From Hyphomicrobiales bacterium (lineage in GTDB: Bacteria > Pseudomonadota > Alphaproteobacteria > Rhizobiales > Rhizobiaceae), in the NCBI GenBank assembly GCA_021775495.1, contig JAJFHT010000313.1, positions 1 through 37,173 on the forward strand: a DNA stretch of 37,173 nucleotides. The letters are read 5' to 3'. Positions 8,286 through 15,966 of this stretch are shown here, in pieces (position 1 is the first letter of the stretch; every line of letters begins with the position of its first letter). The translations under genes were made by a program, and so were the position numbers. The notes below the pieces were generated by a model. It was not told the DNA's origin. It saw only the letters and a program-made list of their open reading frames with translations, and searched no databases.

Positions 8286-10369
8286 GACGGACCCTCCTGT
8301 ACGGTGATGACGATATTGCCGAAGCCGTCGATCTCAGCCGCGAATCCCGGCGGGATTACCGTCGTTGTGTCCATCTGATCGACGATTGCCGGGCCTGACA
8401 ATCTGTTGCCGGCCAAAAGGAGGCTCCGTTCAAATCGCGGAGTCGGGTGCGCGTTGACGGTGCCCTCCGTGTCGAACAGGCAGGTTTGTATTGCGGTCTG
8501 GCTGCCATCATCGGGAACAGCGCCGCCGGTTCCGATCCGCAGCGGTTCAAGTTTCGGAATGGCGCCGACGCCGACCACGCGAAGATTGACCAGTTGGATG
8601 TCCTTGTCGGGGAAGTCCCGGCCATAGGCTCTGATGTGCTCCTTGTGGAAGGCCTGACGCAGCCGGTTGATAGCTGAGGCATCCAGCATGCCGGTTGGCA
8701 CCGGCGTGCGCAGTTCATACCCCTGTCCGCGGTAGCGGCAATCGGCATAACGCAGGAAGCGCATGGCGCCGGAGGCAAACCCATCGTCCCCGAGTTGCGC
8801 GGCCAGTTCGCGCTGCATGTGATCCAGCGCCTGATTGATTGTCCCAGAATTCTCATCCGCGACGGTCAGCATGACGGTGCGGCTGAGCTCGTAGGAAACG
8901 TCACTGGTCAACAGGCCAAGCGCCGACGTCAGCCCGGGCGCCGGTGGGACGATGATCGTCGGAATGGCGAGCTCGCGGGCAATGTCGCAGGCAAACAGCG
9001 GTCCGCCGCCGCCAAAGGCAACAAGCGCGAAATCGCGCGGGTCGAGGCCGCGCCGAACACTATTGACCTCGATCGCCTGAACCATGTTGTGGGTCAGGAC
9101 ACGAATGGCCGACAACGCCACCTCCTCGACCGACTGTTTCAGCCTTGCCGACAGACCGTTTTCGATCGCTGAGCGGGCGAGATCGGCACGCAGCTGCAGT
9201 TTGCCACCCAGGAAGCGCGCCGGATCGATCCGGCCGAGTGCGACCATGCAGTCGGTCGCCGTCGGCTCGCTGCCACCGCGGTCGTAGCAGGCAGGACCGG
9301 GATCGGCACCGGCGCTACGCGGCCCGACCTGAAACTGTCCACCCGGATCGACATAGGCAATCGAACCACCGCCGGCGCCGATGGCATCGACTTCGGCCAT
9401 TGGCACCATGGCATGATAGTCGCCTAGGCGGGTATCGAGTATATGTTTGAACTGCACTTCGCCGCCGGGTGCAACGCCGATATCGGCCGAGGTCCCGCCG
9501 ACATCGAGGGTAATGACATTTTCAAAGCCGGCCGATTTGCCGACCCAGATGCCGCCGAGCAGGCCACCGGCCGGTCCCGACATCAACAGATTGACCGGGC
9601 GTTGTGTTGCGGCGTCGAGGGTTGCCGAACCGCCGGAAGACTGCATCAGATGCAGATCGCCGGCCACGCCGTTTTCCTTGAGCGTACCGGAGAGACGCTT
9701 CAGATAGGCGGAGGTTTTCGGTCCGACATAGGCATTGAGCGCCGTCGTGGAAAAGCGTTCATATTCGCGGTACTGGGCGACGACATTGTGGCTCATCGAG
9801 ATAAAGCAGCCCGGCATCTCCTCGGCGATGATTTCGGCGGCGCGCAGTTCATGTTGCGGATTGAGATAGGAGTGCAGGAAGCAGACGGCGACGGCCTCGA
9901 TACCCTGTTCGACAAAGCGCCGCGCCCGCTGTCGTACCGCGTCCTCGTCCAGCGGCAGCAATACGTCACCCGGCGGAACCATCCGTTCAGGCACACCGGC
10001 CCGCCATCGGCGAGGCACCAGCGGGTTGCGTTGCCACGGCAGATCCAGTTGCAGGCTGAACGTCTGCGGCCGCTTGTGCCGCGCAATGTGCAGAACGTCG
10101 CGGAAACCTTCGGTCGTGATCAGTCCGGTGCGTGCGCCGTTGTGCTCAAGCGCGATATTGGTGGCGACGGTGGTCCCGTGCATGAAGTAGCTGATCGCCG
10201 ACGGGCTTTCGCCGGCTTGTGCGCAGAGCTGCAGCAGCCCGTCTATGGCTGCCCGTGACGGATCGGCGGGTGTCGATGGAACCTTGTGGATCGTCAGACC
10301 GCCGCCGGCCTCGTCGAACCATACCAGGTCGGTATGGGTTCCGCCGACATCAACACCTATGCGAGCCAT
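8282..10369 (-). CDS. hyuA: Hydantoinase/oxoprolinase family protein, ATP-binding subunit (HyuA-like)
   Basis: A 695-aa HyuA-family protein. The N-terminal Hydant_A_N domain begins with the phosphate-binding loop DVGGTHTD (7-14) and contains HGTTVATN (64-71). The main Hydantoinase_A domain has QSSGG, SGPAGG and a second ASKHA-type loop DVGGTSADIG (289-298). These proteins couple ATP hydrolysis to opening of hydantoins or oxoproline, or to substrate phosphorylation in carboxylation, with HyuB as partner. The start lies 7 bp after the stop of MmgE/PrpD copy 2, and the end overlaps hyuB by ATGA. The closest described activity cannot be chosen without phylogeny. Confidence 0.93.
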   Translation of the reverse strand: MARIGVDVGGTHTDLVWFDEAGGGLTIHKVPSTPADPSRAAIDGLLQLCAQAGESPSAISYFMHGTTVATNIALEHNGARTGLITTEGFRDVLHIARHKRPQTFSLQLDLPWQRNPLVPRRWRAGVPERMVPPGDVLLPLDEDAVRQRARRFVEQGIEAVAVCFLHSYLNPQHELRAAEIIAEEMPGCFISMSHNVVAQYREYERFSTTALNAYVGPKTSAYLKRLSGTLKENGVAGDLHLMQSSGGSATLDAATQRPVNLLMSGPAGGLLGGIWVGKSAGFENVITLDVGGTSADIGVAPGGEVQFKHILDTRLGDYHAMVPMAEVDAIGAGGGSIAYVDPGGQFQVGPRSAGADPGPACYDRGGSEPTATDCMVALGRIDPARFLGGKLQLRADLARSAIENGLSARLKQSVEEVALSAIRVLTHNMVQAIEVNSVRRGLDPRDFALVAFGGGGPLFACDIARELAIPTIIVPPAPGLTSALGLLTSDVSYELSRTVMLTVADENSGTINQALDHMQRELAAQLGDDGFASGAMRFLRYADCRYRGQGYELRTPVPTGMLDASAINRLRQAFHKEHIRAYGRDFPDKDIQLVNLRVVGVGAIPKLEPLRIGTGGAVPDDGSQTAIQTCLFDTEGTVNAHPTPRFERSLLLAGNRLSGPAIVDQMDTTTVIPPGFAAEIDGFGNIVITVQEGPS

Positions 10370-10376
10370 GCCTGCC

Positions 10377-11747
10377 TCATATGCGGGTCAGATCGACAAG
10401 ATCGGCAATGCGCTCGATCTCGTCCAGATTGTTCAGCGCATCGAACAGGCGTCTCCGGTCCGACTCCGGCAGGAACGGGCGGGTCAGATGCATGAACTTG
10501 TTCTCGATTTCCCGATCGTCCGGCCCGCGTTCGATATCCTCGGTCGTCAGTTTGAGATGGGCGACATGTTCCGCACCGTCCCGCGCCGTCGCTTCCAGTC
10601 GGCAATTGCGAATGCCTGGCGTCACGGCAGAAAATTCGTCGCTGATTTCGACCTCGATACGGCCGATGAGCTCCAGGATGTCGTCATCGAGGAACCGCGC
10701 CTTGTCGAACGATTCCGGGGTCACATCACCGTCGATCAGCCCGACTGATATCGCCACTATCATCGAGTGATCCGCGGTTTCGCGGGTTTTCGGGGCCCAG
10801 AGTTCGGGATCGGCAATTGCGCCCTTATGGGCGGATTTATAAGTGACGATCTTCAGTTTTTCGATGTCGCCCGGGCTGACCATGCCGCGCAATGCCTTGG
10901 CGGTCGCAACCGGCAATTGGCAGGAATCGCGCACCGGATAGAGCTTGATGTTGGATTGCTGGATGGCGTAGGTGCCGTTGCCGCGCACGAGTTCCGGCAG
11001 ATCGTGAGGTTTGCCCAGTGTCTGGTTCCACAGGCCGAATATGCCATCAAAGGCCTCATACGGTCCGGTCATGCCTTCGGCAGCGAGGCGAGCGGCAAAA
11101 ACACCCTGACGGGCGCCATTGGCGGCGGCGGCTCCCTTCCACATGGAGAGCTCGCCGGCACGGGTCTGGTAGGTGCACAAATTGGGAATGACGGCCAGAG
11201 CAAGCGCGTCGCGCATGGCGTCACGGCCGAGCCCCATCAACCGGCCGGCGGCCAGTGCGCAAGCCATGGCGCCAGGTACCGGCTGGTCCCAGCCATTGTC
11301 GTTGAACGGAACACCGTCGACAAAACGGCTCTGGATTTCATAGGAAATGACCATGCCGAGGATCAGGTCTCTGCCGCTGCCGCCGAGCATTTCGGTGATC
11401 GCCAGAATGCCGCCGAGATTGTCGGACGGATGGCTGCCATCGGTGGTGCGGTAGGTGTCGTTGATGTCGAGATAGCGCAGCATGGTGCCGTTGGCGAAAG
11501 CCGCCATTTCGGGGGTGGTTTCAATCAGGCTACCCCAGACCCTGGCAGACGGGCCGGCGGCGACCGGTTGCGCCATGTGGCGTGCAATGCGCGATGGCAT
11601 CGCGCCATAGGCGCCGATTGCGCCGCCAATGGTATCGCCGATCCGCCGTTTGGCCTGGTCAATTGTTTCGGCAGGCAGCTCATCGTAGCTCAGCTCACAG
11701 GCGTAATCGACCAGCCTGTTTTCCAGTGCGCTCATTTTTTCAACCAT
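10377..11747 (-). CDS. MmgE/PrpD family protein (copy 2)
   Basis: A 456-aa MmgE/PrpD superfamily protein, clearly paralogous to the copy at 3830-5197. Both share long identical stretches such as PNLCTYQTRAGELSMWKG, together with GWDQPV, AFDGIFG, RDSCQLP and RETADHSM. Many other positions differ, so this is an old duplication or two co-acquired paralogues. The ATG at 11747 has GGAAAG about 9 bp upstream; an ATG at 11735 would match the copy 1 N-terminus equally well. It lies 35 bp after the lyase gene and 7 bp before hyuA. Function is dehydratase, isomerase or decarboxylase on a polycarboxylate, not further defined. Confidence 0.9.
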   Translation of the reverse strand: MVEKMSALENRLVDYACELSYDELPAETIDQAKRRIGDTIGGAIGAYGAMPSRIARHMAQPVAAGPSARVWGSLIETTPEMAAFANGTMLRYLDINDTYRTTDGSHPSDNLGGILAITEMLGGSGRDLILGMVISYEIQSRFVDGVPFNDNGWDQPVPGAMACALAAGRLMGLGRDAMRDALALAVIPNLCTYQTRAGELSMWKGAAAANGARQGVFAARLAAEGMTGPYEAFDGIFGLWNQTLGKPHDLPELVRGNGTYAIQQSNIKLYPVRDSCQLPVATAKALRGMVSPGDIEKLKIVTYKSAHKGAIADPELWAPKTRETADHSMIVAISVGLIDGDVTPESFDKARFLDDDILELIGRIEVEISDEFSAVTPGIRNCRLEATARDGAEHVAHLKLTTEDIERGPDDREIENKFMHLTRPFLPESDRRRLFDALNNLDEIERIADLVDLTRI

Positions 11748-11782
11748 GGTTGCGGTCTTTCCGATTGGATGTGTCGACGGGG

Positions 11783-12679
11783 TCAGGCATGGGCTGATTC
11801 AGGGAACGCGCCGGCATCGGCCAGCTGACCGGCAATGTCACCTGGAACCAGTTGGCGCAGCCAGCCGACATGTTCGATCAGCTGTTTCAGGTCGGGGCTC
11901 ACGGAGACATTCATGTTCCTCAGCATGTGAACGAGATCCTCCGTCGCGATGTTTCCGGTCGCGGCGGGGGCGAACGGGCAACCGCCGAGCCCGCCGATGG
12001 ATGAATCCAGGATCGTCGCACCACAGCGCCATCCGGCATAGGCGTTTGCCAGTCCTGTGTTGCGGGTGTTGTGGAAATGAAAACCGATCGGAGTGTCGGC
12101 GGTTCTGGCCCGGGTCAGCTCAAACAGGGTTTCCACCTGGGTCGGCACGCCGACGCCGATCGTATCAGCCAGAATGACTTCGTCGGCACCTGCTTCAACC
12201 AGTTGGCCGGAAATCCTTGCGACCAGTTCCGGCGCGACCAATCCCTCAAACGGACATCCGAATGCTGCCGCTACCACCCCGGTCAACCGGCGGCCTGACG
12301 ACTTCACATTGTCGGCGACCCGGCGAAAAACATCGATCGCCTGCTCGATCGACGCGGCCTGATTTCGCTGGCTGAATGTCTCGCTGGCGACCACGACGAT
12401 TCTGATTTCCTGCAATTTCGTCGCCAGCGCACGTTCGGCGCCGCGCTCATTCATCACCAGCCCGGCAAAGTCGACGCCGGGCGGCCTGTCGATCCCGGCC
12501 AGCACATCTTCCGCATCGGCCATTTGAGGCACGCGTTTCGGATTGGCAAAGCTCACCGCTTCAATGCGCGTCACACCGGCACTGCTCAGCCGGTTGATCA
12601 GTTCAATGCGCTCGTCGACCGTAAAAAGCCGCTTGAGGTTCTGCAATCCGTCACGCGGACCAACTTCGCATATGTTCAT
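11783..12679 (-). CDS. Hydroxymethylglutaryl-CoA lyase family protein
   Basis: A 298-aa HMGL-type TIM-barrel lyase (DRE-TIM superfamily). It contains EVGPRDGLQN near the N-terminus (metal-binding Asp and catalytic Arg), HFHNTRNTG (two metal-binding His) and the signature GGLGGCPFAPAATGNIATED with the catalytic Cys and a metal-binding Asn. Relatives split HMG-CoA into acetyl-CoA and acetoacetate, or (S)-citramalyl-CoA into acetyl-CoA and pyruvate. All key residues are present, so it should be active. I prefer the ATG at 12679; a TTG at 12700 overlapping the CaiB stop (TTGA) would add seven residues. It follows a CoA-transferase gene, which suggests that the transferase makes the CoA ester and this enzyme cleaves it after modification. 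Confidence 0.92.
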   Translation of the reverse strand: MNICEVGPRDGLQNLKRLFTVDERIELINRLSSAGVTRIEAVSFANPKRVPQMADAEDVLAGIDRPPGVDFAGLVMNERGAERALATKLQEIRIVVVASETFSQRNQAASIEQAIDVFRRVADNVKSSGRRLTGVVAAAFGCPFEGLVAPELVARISGQLVEAGADEVILADTIGVGVPTQVETLFELTRARTADTPIGFHFHNTRNTGLANAYAGWRCGATILDSSIGGLGGCPFAPAATGNIATEDLVHMLRNMNVSVSPDLKQLIEHVGWLRQLVPGDIAGQLADAGAFPESAHA

Positions 12680-12696
12680 GTGTGCAGGCGTCGGGC

Positions 12697-13929
12697 TCAA
12701 ATGATGCCATCGTCCTTCAGCTTGGCGATATCGGCTTCACTATAACCCAATACCGATTGCAGCACGTCCTGATTGTGGGCACCGGGCTCCTCCGGACCGA
12801 GCCAGGCGATGTCGCCCGGGGTCTCGGACAGTTTGGGAGCAATGCCGGGAACCGCAAGTTCGCCGAACCGCTTGTCAGGTATGCGCCGGATCATATCGCG
12901 GGCAATGAATTGCGGATCCTCGGCGATGTCCTTGATGGAGTTGATCGGACCGCAGACGACACCGTGTTCATCGAGTTTTGCCGTCAGTTCCTTAATGGGA
13001 ATTTCGCGGGTCCAGTCGGCAATCAGCGCATCGAGTTCGTCGCAATGTTCGCCGCGCGCCAGGTGGGTGTGGAACTTCTTGTCTTTCACCAGCTCCGGCC
13101 GGCCCATTGCATCACACAATCTTATGAACATGGTGTCGAGATTTGCGGCGATCACCAGCCAGTTGCCATCCTTTGTCGGGTAGATATTGGACGGTGCGAC
13201 ATTGGCCAGTCCGGTGCCTGACGGTTTGCGCACCACACCGCATTTGTCATATTCGGGCAACGCGCTTTCCAGCATTGAAAAACAGCTCTCGGCAATCGAC
13301 GCGTCGACCACCTGACCCTTGCCGTTGCCTTCAGTCGCCCGCCAGTACAGCGCCATGATCAACCCCTCGAAGGCAAACAGGGCAGTCAGCGTGTCACCGA
13401 GGGAAATGCCGAAACGCGGCGGCGGCTGATCGGGGAATCCGTTAATGTAGCGAATGCCCCCCATCGCCTCTCCGACGCTGGCAAAGCCGGGGCGTTCGGC
13501 ATAGGGCCCGGTCTGCCCAAATCCCGACACCCTGACGATGATCAGACCGGGATTTATTTCATGCAGTTCCTCCGGTCCAAGACCCCATTTTTCCAGGGTG
13601 CCCGGTTTGAAGTTTTCCACCAGCGCGTCGGCTTCCTTCAAAAGCTCGCGGATCAGGTTCTGTCCGGCTTTTTCCCGCAGGTTGACGGTCACTGATTTCT
13701 TGTTGCGGGCCAGAACCGGCCACCACAAACCGTGGTCCTTGTATCGATGGTGACCCCATTTGCGCATCGGATCACCGGCGCCGGGGGTTTCAATCTTGAT
13801 TACATCGGCACCAAAATCGGCCAGTCTCGTGCCGACAAAGGGTCCGGCGAGCAGTTGCCCCATCTCCACCACACGCACGCCGGCAAGCGGACCGCTGGGC
13901 TGCTTGTCTGTTTCATTCGATCCGGTCAT
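12697..13929 (-). CDS. CaiB/BaiF (class III) CoA-transferase family protein
   Basis: A 410-aa class III CoA-transferase. The N-terminal GVRVVEMGQLLAGPFVGTRLADFGADVIKIE is the typical CoA-binding start of the family (quoted in parts: GVRVVEMGQLLAGP, LADFGADVIKIE). VENFKPGTLEKWGLG and SLGDTLTALFA follow; Asp179 in the latter corresponds to the aspartate that carries the acyl intermediate. The enzyme moves CoA from a donor such as succinyl-CoA to a carboxylic acid. It overlaps the alpha/beta hydrolase upstream by ATGA and abuts the HMGL-type lyase gene. Together, CoA-transferase plus HMGL-type lyase resembles the activation-cleavage logic of itaconate/citramalate or branched-acid catabolism (inference). 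Confidence 0.93.
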   Translation of the reverse strand: MTGSNETDKQPSGPLAGVRVVEMGQLLAGPFVGTRLADFGADVIKIETPGAGDPMRKWGHHRYKDHGLWWPVLARNKKSVTVNLREKAGQNLIRELLKEADALVENFKPGTLEKWGLGPEELHEINPGLIIVRVSGFGQTGPYAERPGFASVGEAMGGIRYINGFPDQPPPRFGISLGDTLTALFAFEGLIMALYWRATEGNGKGQVVDASIAESCFSMLESALPEYDKCGVVRKPSGTGLANVAPSNIYPTKDGNWLVIAANLDTMFIRLCDAMGRPELVKDKKFHTHLARGEHCDELDALIADWTREIPIKELTAKLDEHGVVCGPINSIKDIAEDPQFIARDMIRRIPDKRFGELAVPGIAPKLSETPGDIAWLGPEEPGAHNQDVLQSVLGYSEADIAKLKDDGII

Positions 13930-14756
13930 GAGGCTCTCCTGGTTTTGTCGGCGTCGACATCTGCCAGAAAACCCAGCAACAGTTCTGAAAACCGGCCGCG
14001 CATTTCCGATCCGGCAATGACATGCGCGGCGCCTTCCAATGTGTGACCTCTGGCATCGGGAATGGCTTTCTCCAGAGGGCGTGTGAGCCGAGGTCCGTTG
14101 ACCTGATCCAGCGGGCAGTGAACGATCAAGGTAGGTGCCTTGATCAAATGCAGTCGGTCGGTGGTGTCATGCGTCAGGCAGGCATGAACCAGCCGTTCAT
14201 GTGCCTTGTAACGTCCGTTCAATTCGCCCCACGGCCCCTGCGGACCGAGGACCCGCTGATGATTGTCAAGATAGAACTGCTCTTCGAATGACATCACGCA
14301 GACGAGTTTTTGAAACGCCGCCCAACCCATCTCACGGTGAACATCGCGCAGCATTTCCAACTGATGGGTCATGAAGGCATCGGGTTTGGCCCAGGTGTTC
14401 ATATTGACCAGACTTCGGACAAGATCCGGCCGGTTGATGGCCAGTTCCTGTCCGATACAGGCGCCCATTCCAACCATGCCGACAATATGAACATTGCTGC
14501 GGCCGAGATGATCCAGCAGTCCGGCGACGTCGTCGGCGTAGAGTTTCATCGATGGCGTGACATCCTCATCGTCGCCGGATTCGGCAATGCCCCTATGGTC
14601 AAAAATGACCGTGCTGTATCGCTTCGTAATGCCGCGCGGAAGGTGATGATGGCCGCCATGGCAGTAGGTGCCCCATCCGCCCATGCACAGAGCAGGCGGC
14701 CCCTCGCCATGTATTTCGTAGTACATGTCATGGCCGTTGATATGTGCGATTGACAC
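13926..14756 (-). CDS. Alpha/beta-hydrolase fold protein lacking the usual nucleophile serine
   Basis: A 276-aa alpha/beta-hydrolase. The fold is clear: FDHRGIAESG after strand 4, an acid at Asp217 in HCPLDQVNG and a histidine at His245 in GAAHVI. The nucleophile elbow, normally G-x-S-x-G, reads VGMVGMGACIGQEL (residues 92-105). When the following helix is aligned to normal relatives, the serine position falls on Gly96, with one extra residue before it. Cys100 sits in a G-x-C-x-G pattern, but four residues late. Activity may therefore be lost, use another residue, or be of a non-hydrolytic type. The gene is coupled to the CoA-transferase by ATGA and lies 57 bp after the SDR gene. Confidence 0.85.
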   Translation of the reverse strand: MSIAHINGHDMYYEIHGEGPPALCMGGWGTYCHGGHHHLPRGITKRYSTVIFDHRGIAESGDDEDVTPSMKLYADDVAGLLDHLGRSNVHIVGMVGMGACIGQELAINRPDLVRSLVNMNTWAKPDAFMTHQLEMLRDVHREMGWAAFQKLVCVMSFEEQFYLDNHQRVLGPQGPWGELNGRYKAHERLVHACLTHDTTDRLHLIKAPTLIVHCPLDQVNGPRLTRPLEKAIPDARGHTLEGAAHVIAGSEMRGRFSELLLGFLADVDADKTRRAS

Positions 14757-14813
14757 TTATGACTTCCTTCCGTGCAGCAAATTGCGCAACTTCATTCCAT
14801 TTACTGGTTGATA

Positions 14814-15596
14814 TCAAAACAGATGGCCGCGGGCGGCAACGCCGCCGTCAACCGTGATGATCGTCCCGGAGACATAACTTGCGCGATCAGAGGCGGCGAA
14901 AACAATGGCATCGGCGGTCTCGGCCGGATCAGCCGGGCGGCCGAAAGGTAGTGGGGCAACAAGCTCGCGCCAGCGTCCGGCTTCGCCCGTCCGGTCGGCT
15001 GATTTGCGTTGCATCAGTGCGACAAGCCGTTCGGTCTCGGTCGGACCCGGATTGATGCCGACAACACGCACACCGAATTCCGGGCTGGCGGCACCGAGCG
15101 CGCGGGTGAACCCCATCAGCCCGGTATTGGTGATAGTGGCAATAATGATTTCGGGGTCGGGGCGCTCTCCGCAATTGCCGATGACGTTGATGATGACACC
15201 GGAGCGCCGCTGCTTCATGTTCAAATAGATTTCGCGTGTCAGTGTCGCCGTGGCGATCAGTTTGAGTTCAAAGCCCTCGCGCCAGTCCGCGTAGCCGACG
15301 GCCTCGATTGGACCGGTCGGCGTTGCGCCGGCGTTGTTGATCAGAATATCGGCATCGCCGCACCGTGCGGCCAGATCAATGACCGAGGCATTGTCGAGCA
15401 GATCGCAGGCATGAATTTCGACCTTGATGCCAAACTCGGCAATCAGCGAGGTTCTCGCAGCTTCAAGCCGCTGCTTGGACCGAGCCGACAGAAAGAGCTC
15501 ACATTTTTCAGCGGCAAATCCACGCGCCGCCGCCAGGCCAATTCCCCGCGAACCGCCGGTGATGAGCACACGTTTTCCTTCAAGTCCGAGTTCCAT
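14814..15596 (-). CDS. Divergent SDR-family protein without the Ser-Tyr-Lys triad
   Basis: A 260-aa short-chain dehydrogenase/reductase-like protein and first gene of the minus-strand operon. The cofactor-binding motif TGGSRGIG (13-20), NNAG (87-90) and the C-terminal YVSGTIITVDGG are intact. The catalytic region reads INVIGNCG and then ATITNTGLMGFTRALG: the Ser, Tyr and Lys positions fall on Gly140, Ala153 and Asn157. I recall other SDR sequences with this kind of N-x-x-L-x-x-FTRALG pattern, so it is probably a subfamily and not a mutated gene. It may use other residues, act as a lyase or hydratase, or only bind NAD(P). The ATG at 15596 is preceded by GTGGAA. Confidence 0.88.
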   Translation of the reverse strand: MELGLEGKRVLITGGSRGIGLAAARGFAAEKCELFLSARSKQRLEAARTSLIAEFGIKVEIHACDLLDNASVIDLAARCGDADILINNAGATPTGPIEAVGYADWREGFELKLIATATLTREIYLNMKQRRSGVIINVIGNCGERPDPEIIIATITNTGLMGFTRALGAASPEFGVRVVGINPGPTETERLVALMQRKSADRTGEAGRWRELVAPLPFGRPADPAETADAIVFAASDRASYVSGTIITVDGGVAARGHLF

Positions 15597-15651
15597 ATCA
15601 TTTCCACGCAGCCGCTCTGCGTGACCTCATGTTTCGCGCCGCCCCACGGCA

Positions 15652-15663
15652 ATCGTACACAAT
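15652..15663. promoter_or_regulatory. Candidate GntR (FadR-type) operator, site 1
   Basis: ATCGTACACAAT matches the FadR-subfamily pattern t.GTa.tAC.a with one substitution. It lies 56 bp upstream of the SDR start codon, in the position expected for control of the minus-strand operon. It is related to the perfect site at 18990-19001. Confidence 0.5.
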
Positions 15664-15878
15664 AATAATTGTAGTGCAATTGGTGATAGCTGTGATCCAG
15701 AGAGCTTTGCGAGAGGGGAAGCCTTTTACGATACAGCAGCGACATAAGACTTTTCAAAAAGTATTTATATTACAACATGTTAAAAGAATTGGCAAAAAAT
15801 ATCTCTACCGCGATGAATTGAGTGATCAGCAAATTGAGGTTGCTTTTGCCGATCTGTCTCGATAATTCCGAAGCTGTA

Positions 15879-15890
15879 ATTGTATACGAA
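15879..15890. promoter_or_regulatory. Candidate GntR (FadR-type) operator, site 2
   Basis: ATTGTATACGAA fits the FadR-subfamily pattern t.GTa.tAC.a. It lies 76 bp upstream of the yrdC start and so upstream of gntR itself, consistent with autoregulation. Confidence 0.6.
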
Positions 15891-15966
15891 ATCATAGATT
15901 GTTCGTTTCGGAACGGGCAATCGACTTTTGGCATGAGACACCCGATAATCCAGAGAAGGCATGACA

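Larger units (their letters stand above)
15597..15966. promoter_or_regulatory. Divergent control region of the two catabolic operons
   Basis: This 370-bp gene-free stretch separates the minus-strand operon (SDR onwards) from the plus-strand yrdC-gntR unit. It is visibly more AT-rich than the surrounding genes. It holds two copies of the candidate GntR operator (15652-15663 and 15879-15890) and an imperfect 15-bp palindrome, AATTGTAGTGCAATT, at 15667-15681. No convincing ORF or RNA gene was found. Promoters for both directions must lie here, but no -35/-10 pair is good enough to call. A -10-like GATAAT is at 15861-15866. Confidence 0.7.

Noticed and set aside
9443-10258. 271-codon plus-strand frame opposite hyuA
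   Set aside because: Antisense to the conserved N-terminal half of HyuA; no family resemblance and no ribosome site.
10767-11828. 353-codon plus-strand frame opposite MmgE/PrpD copy 2
   Set aside because: Antisense to a conserved enzyme; translation has no recognisable domain.
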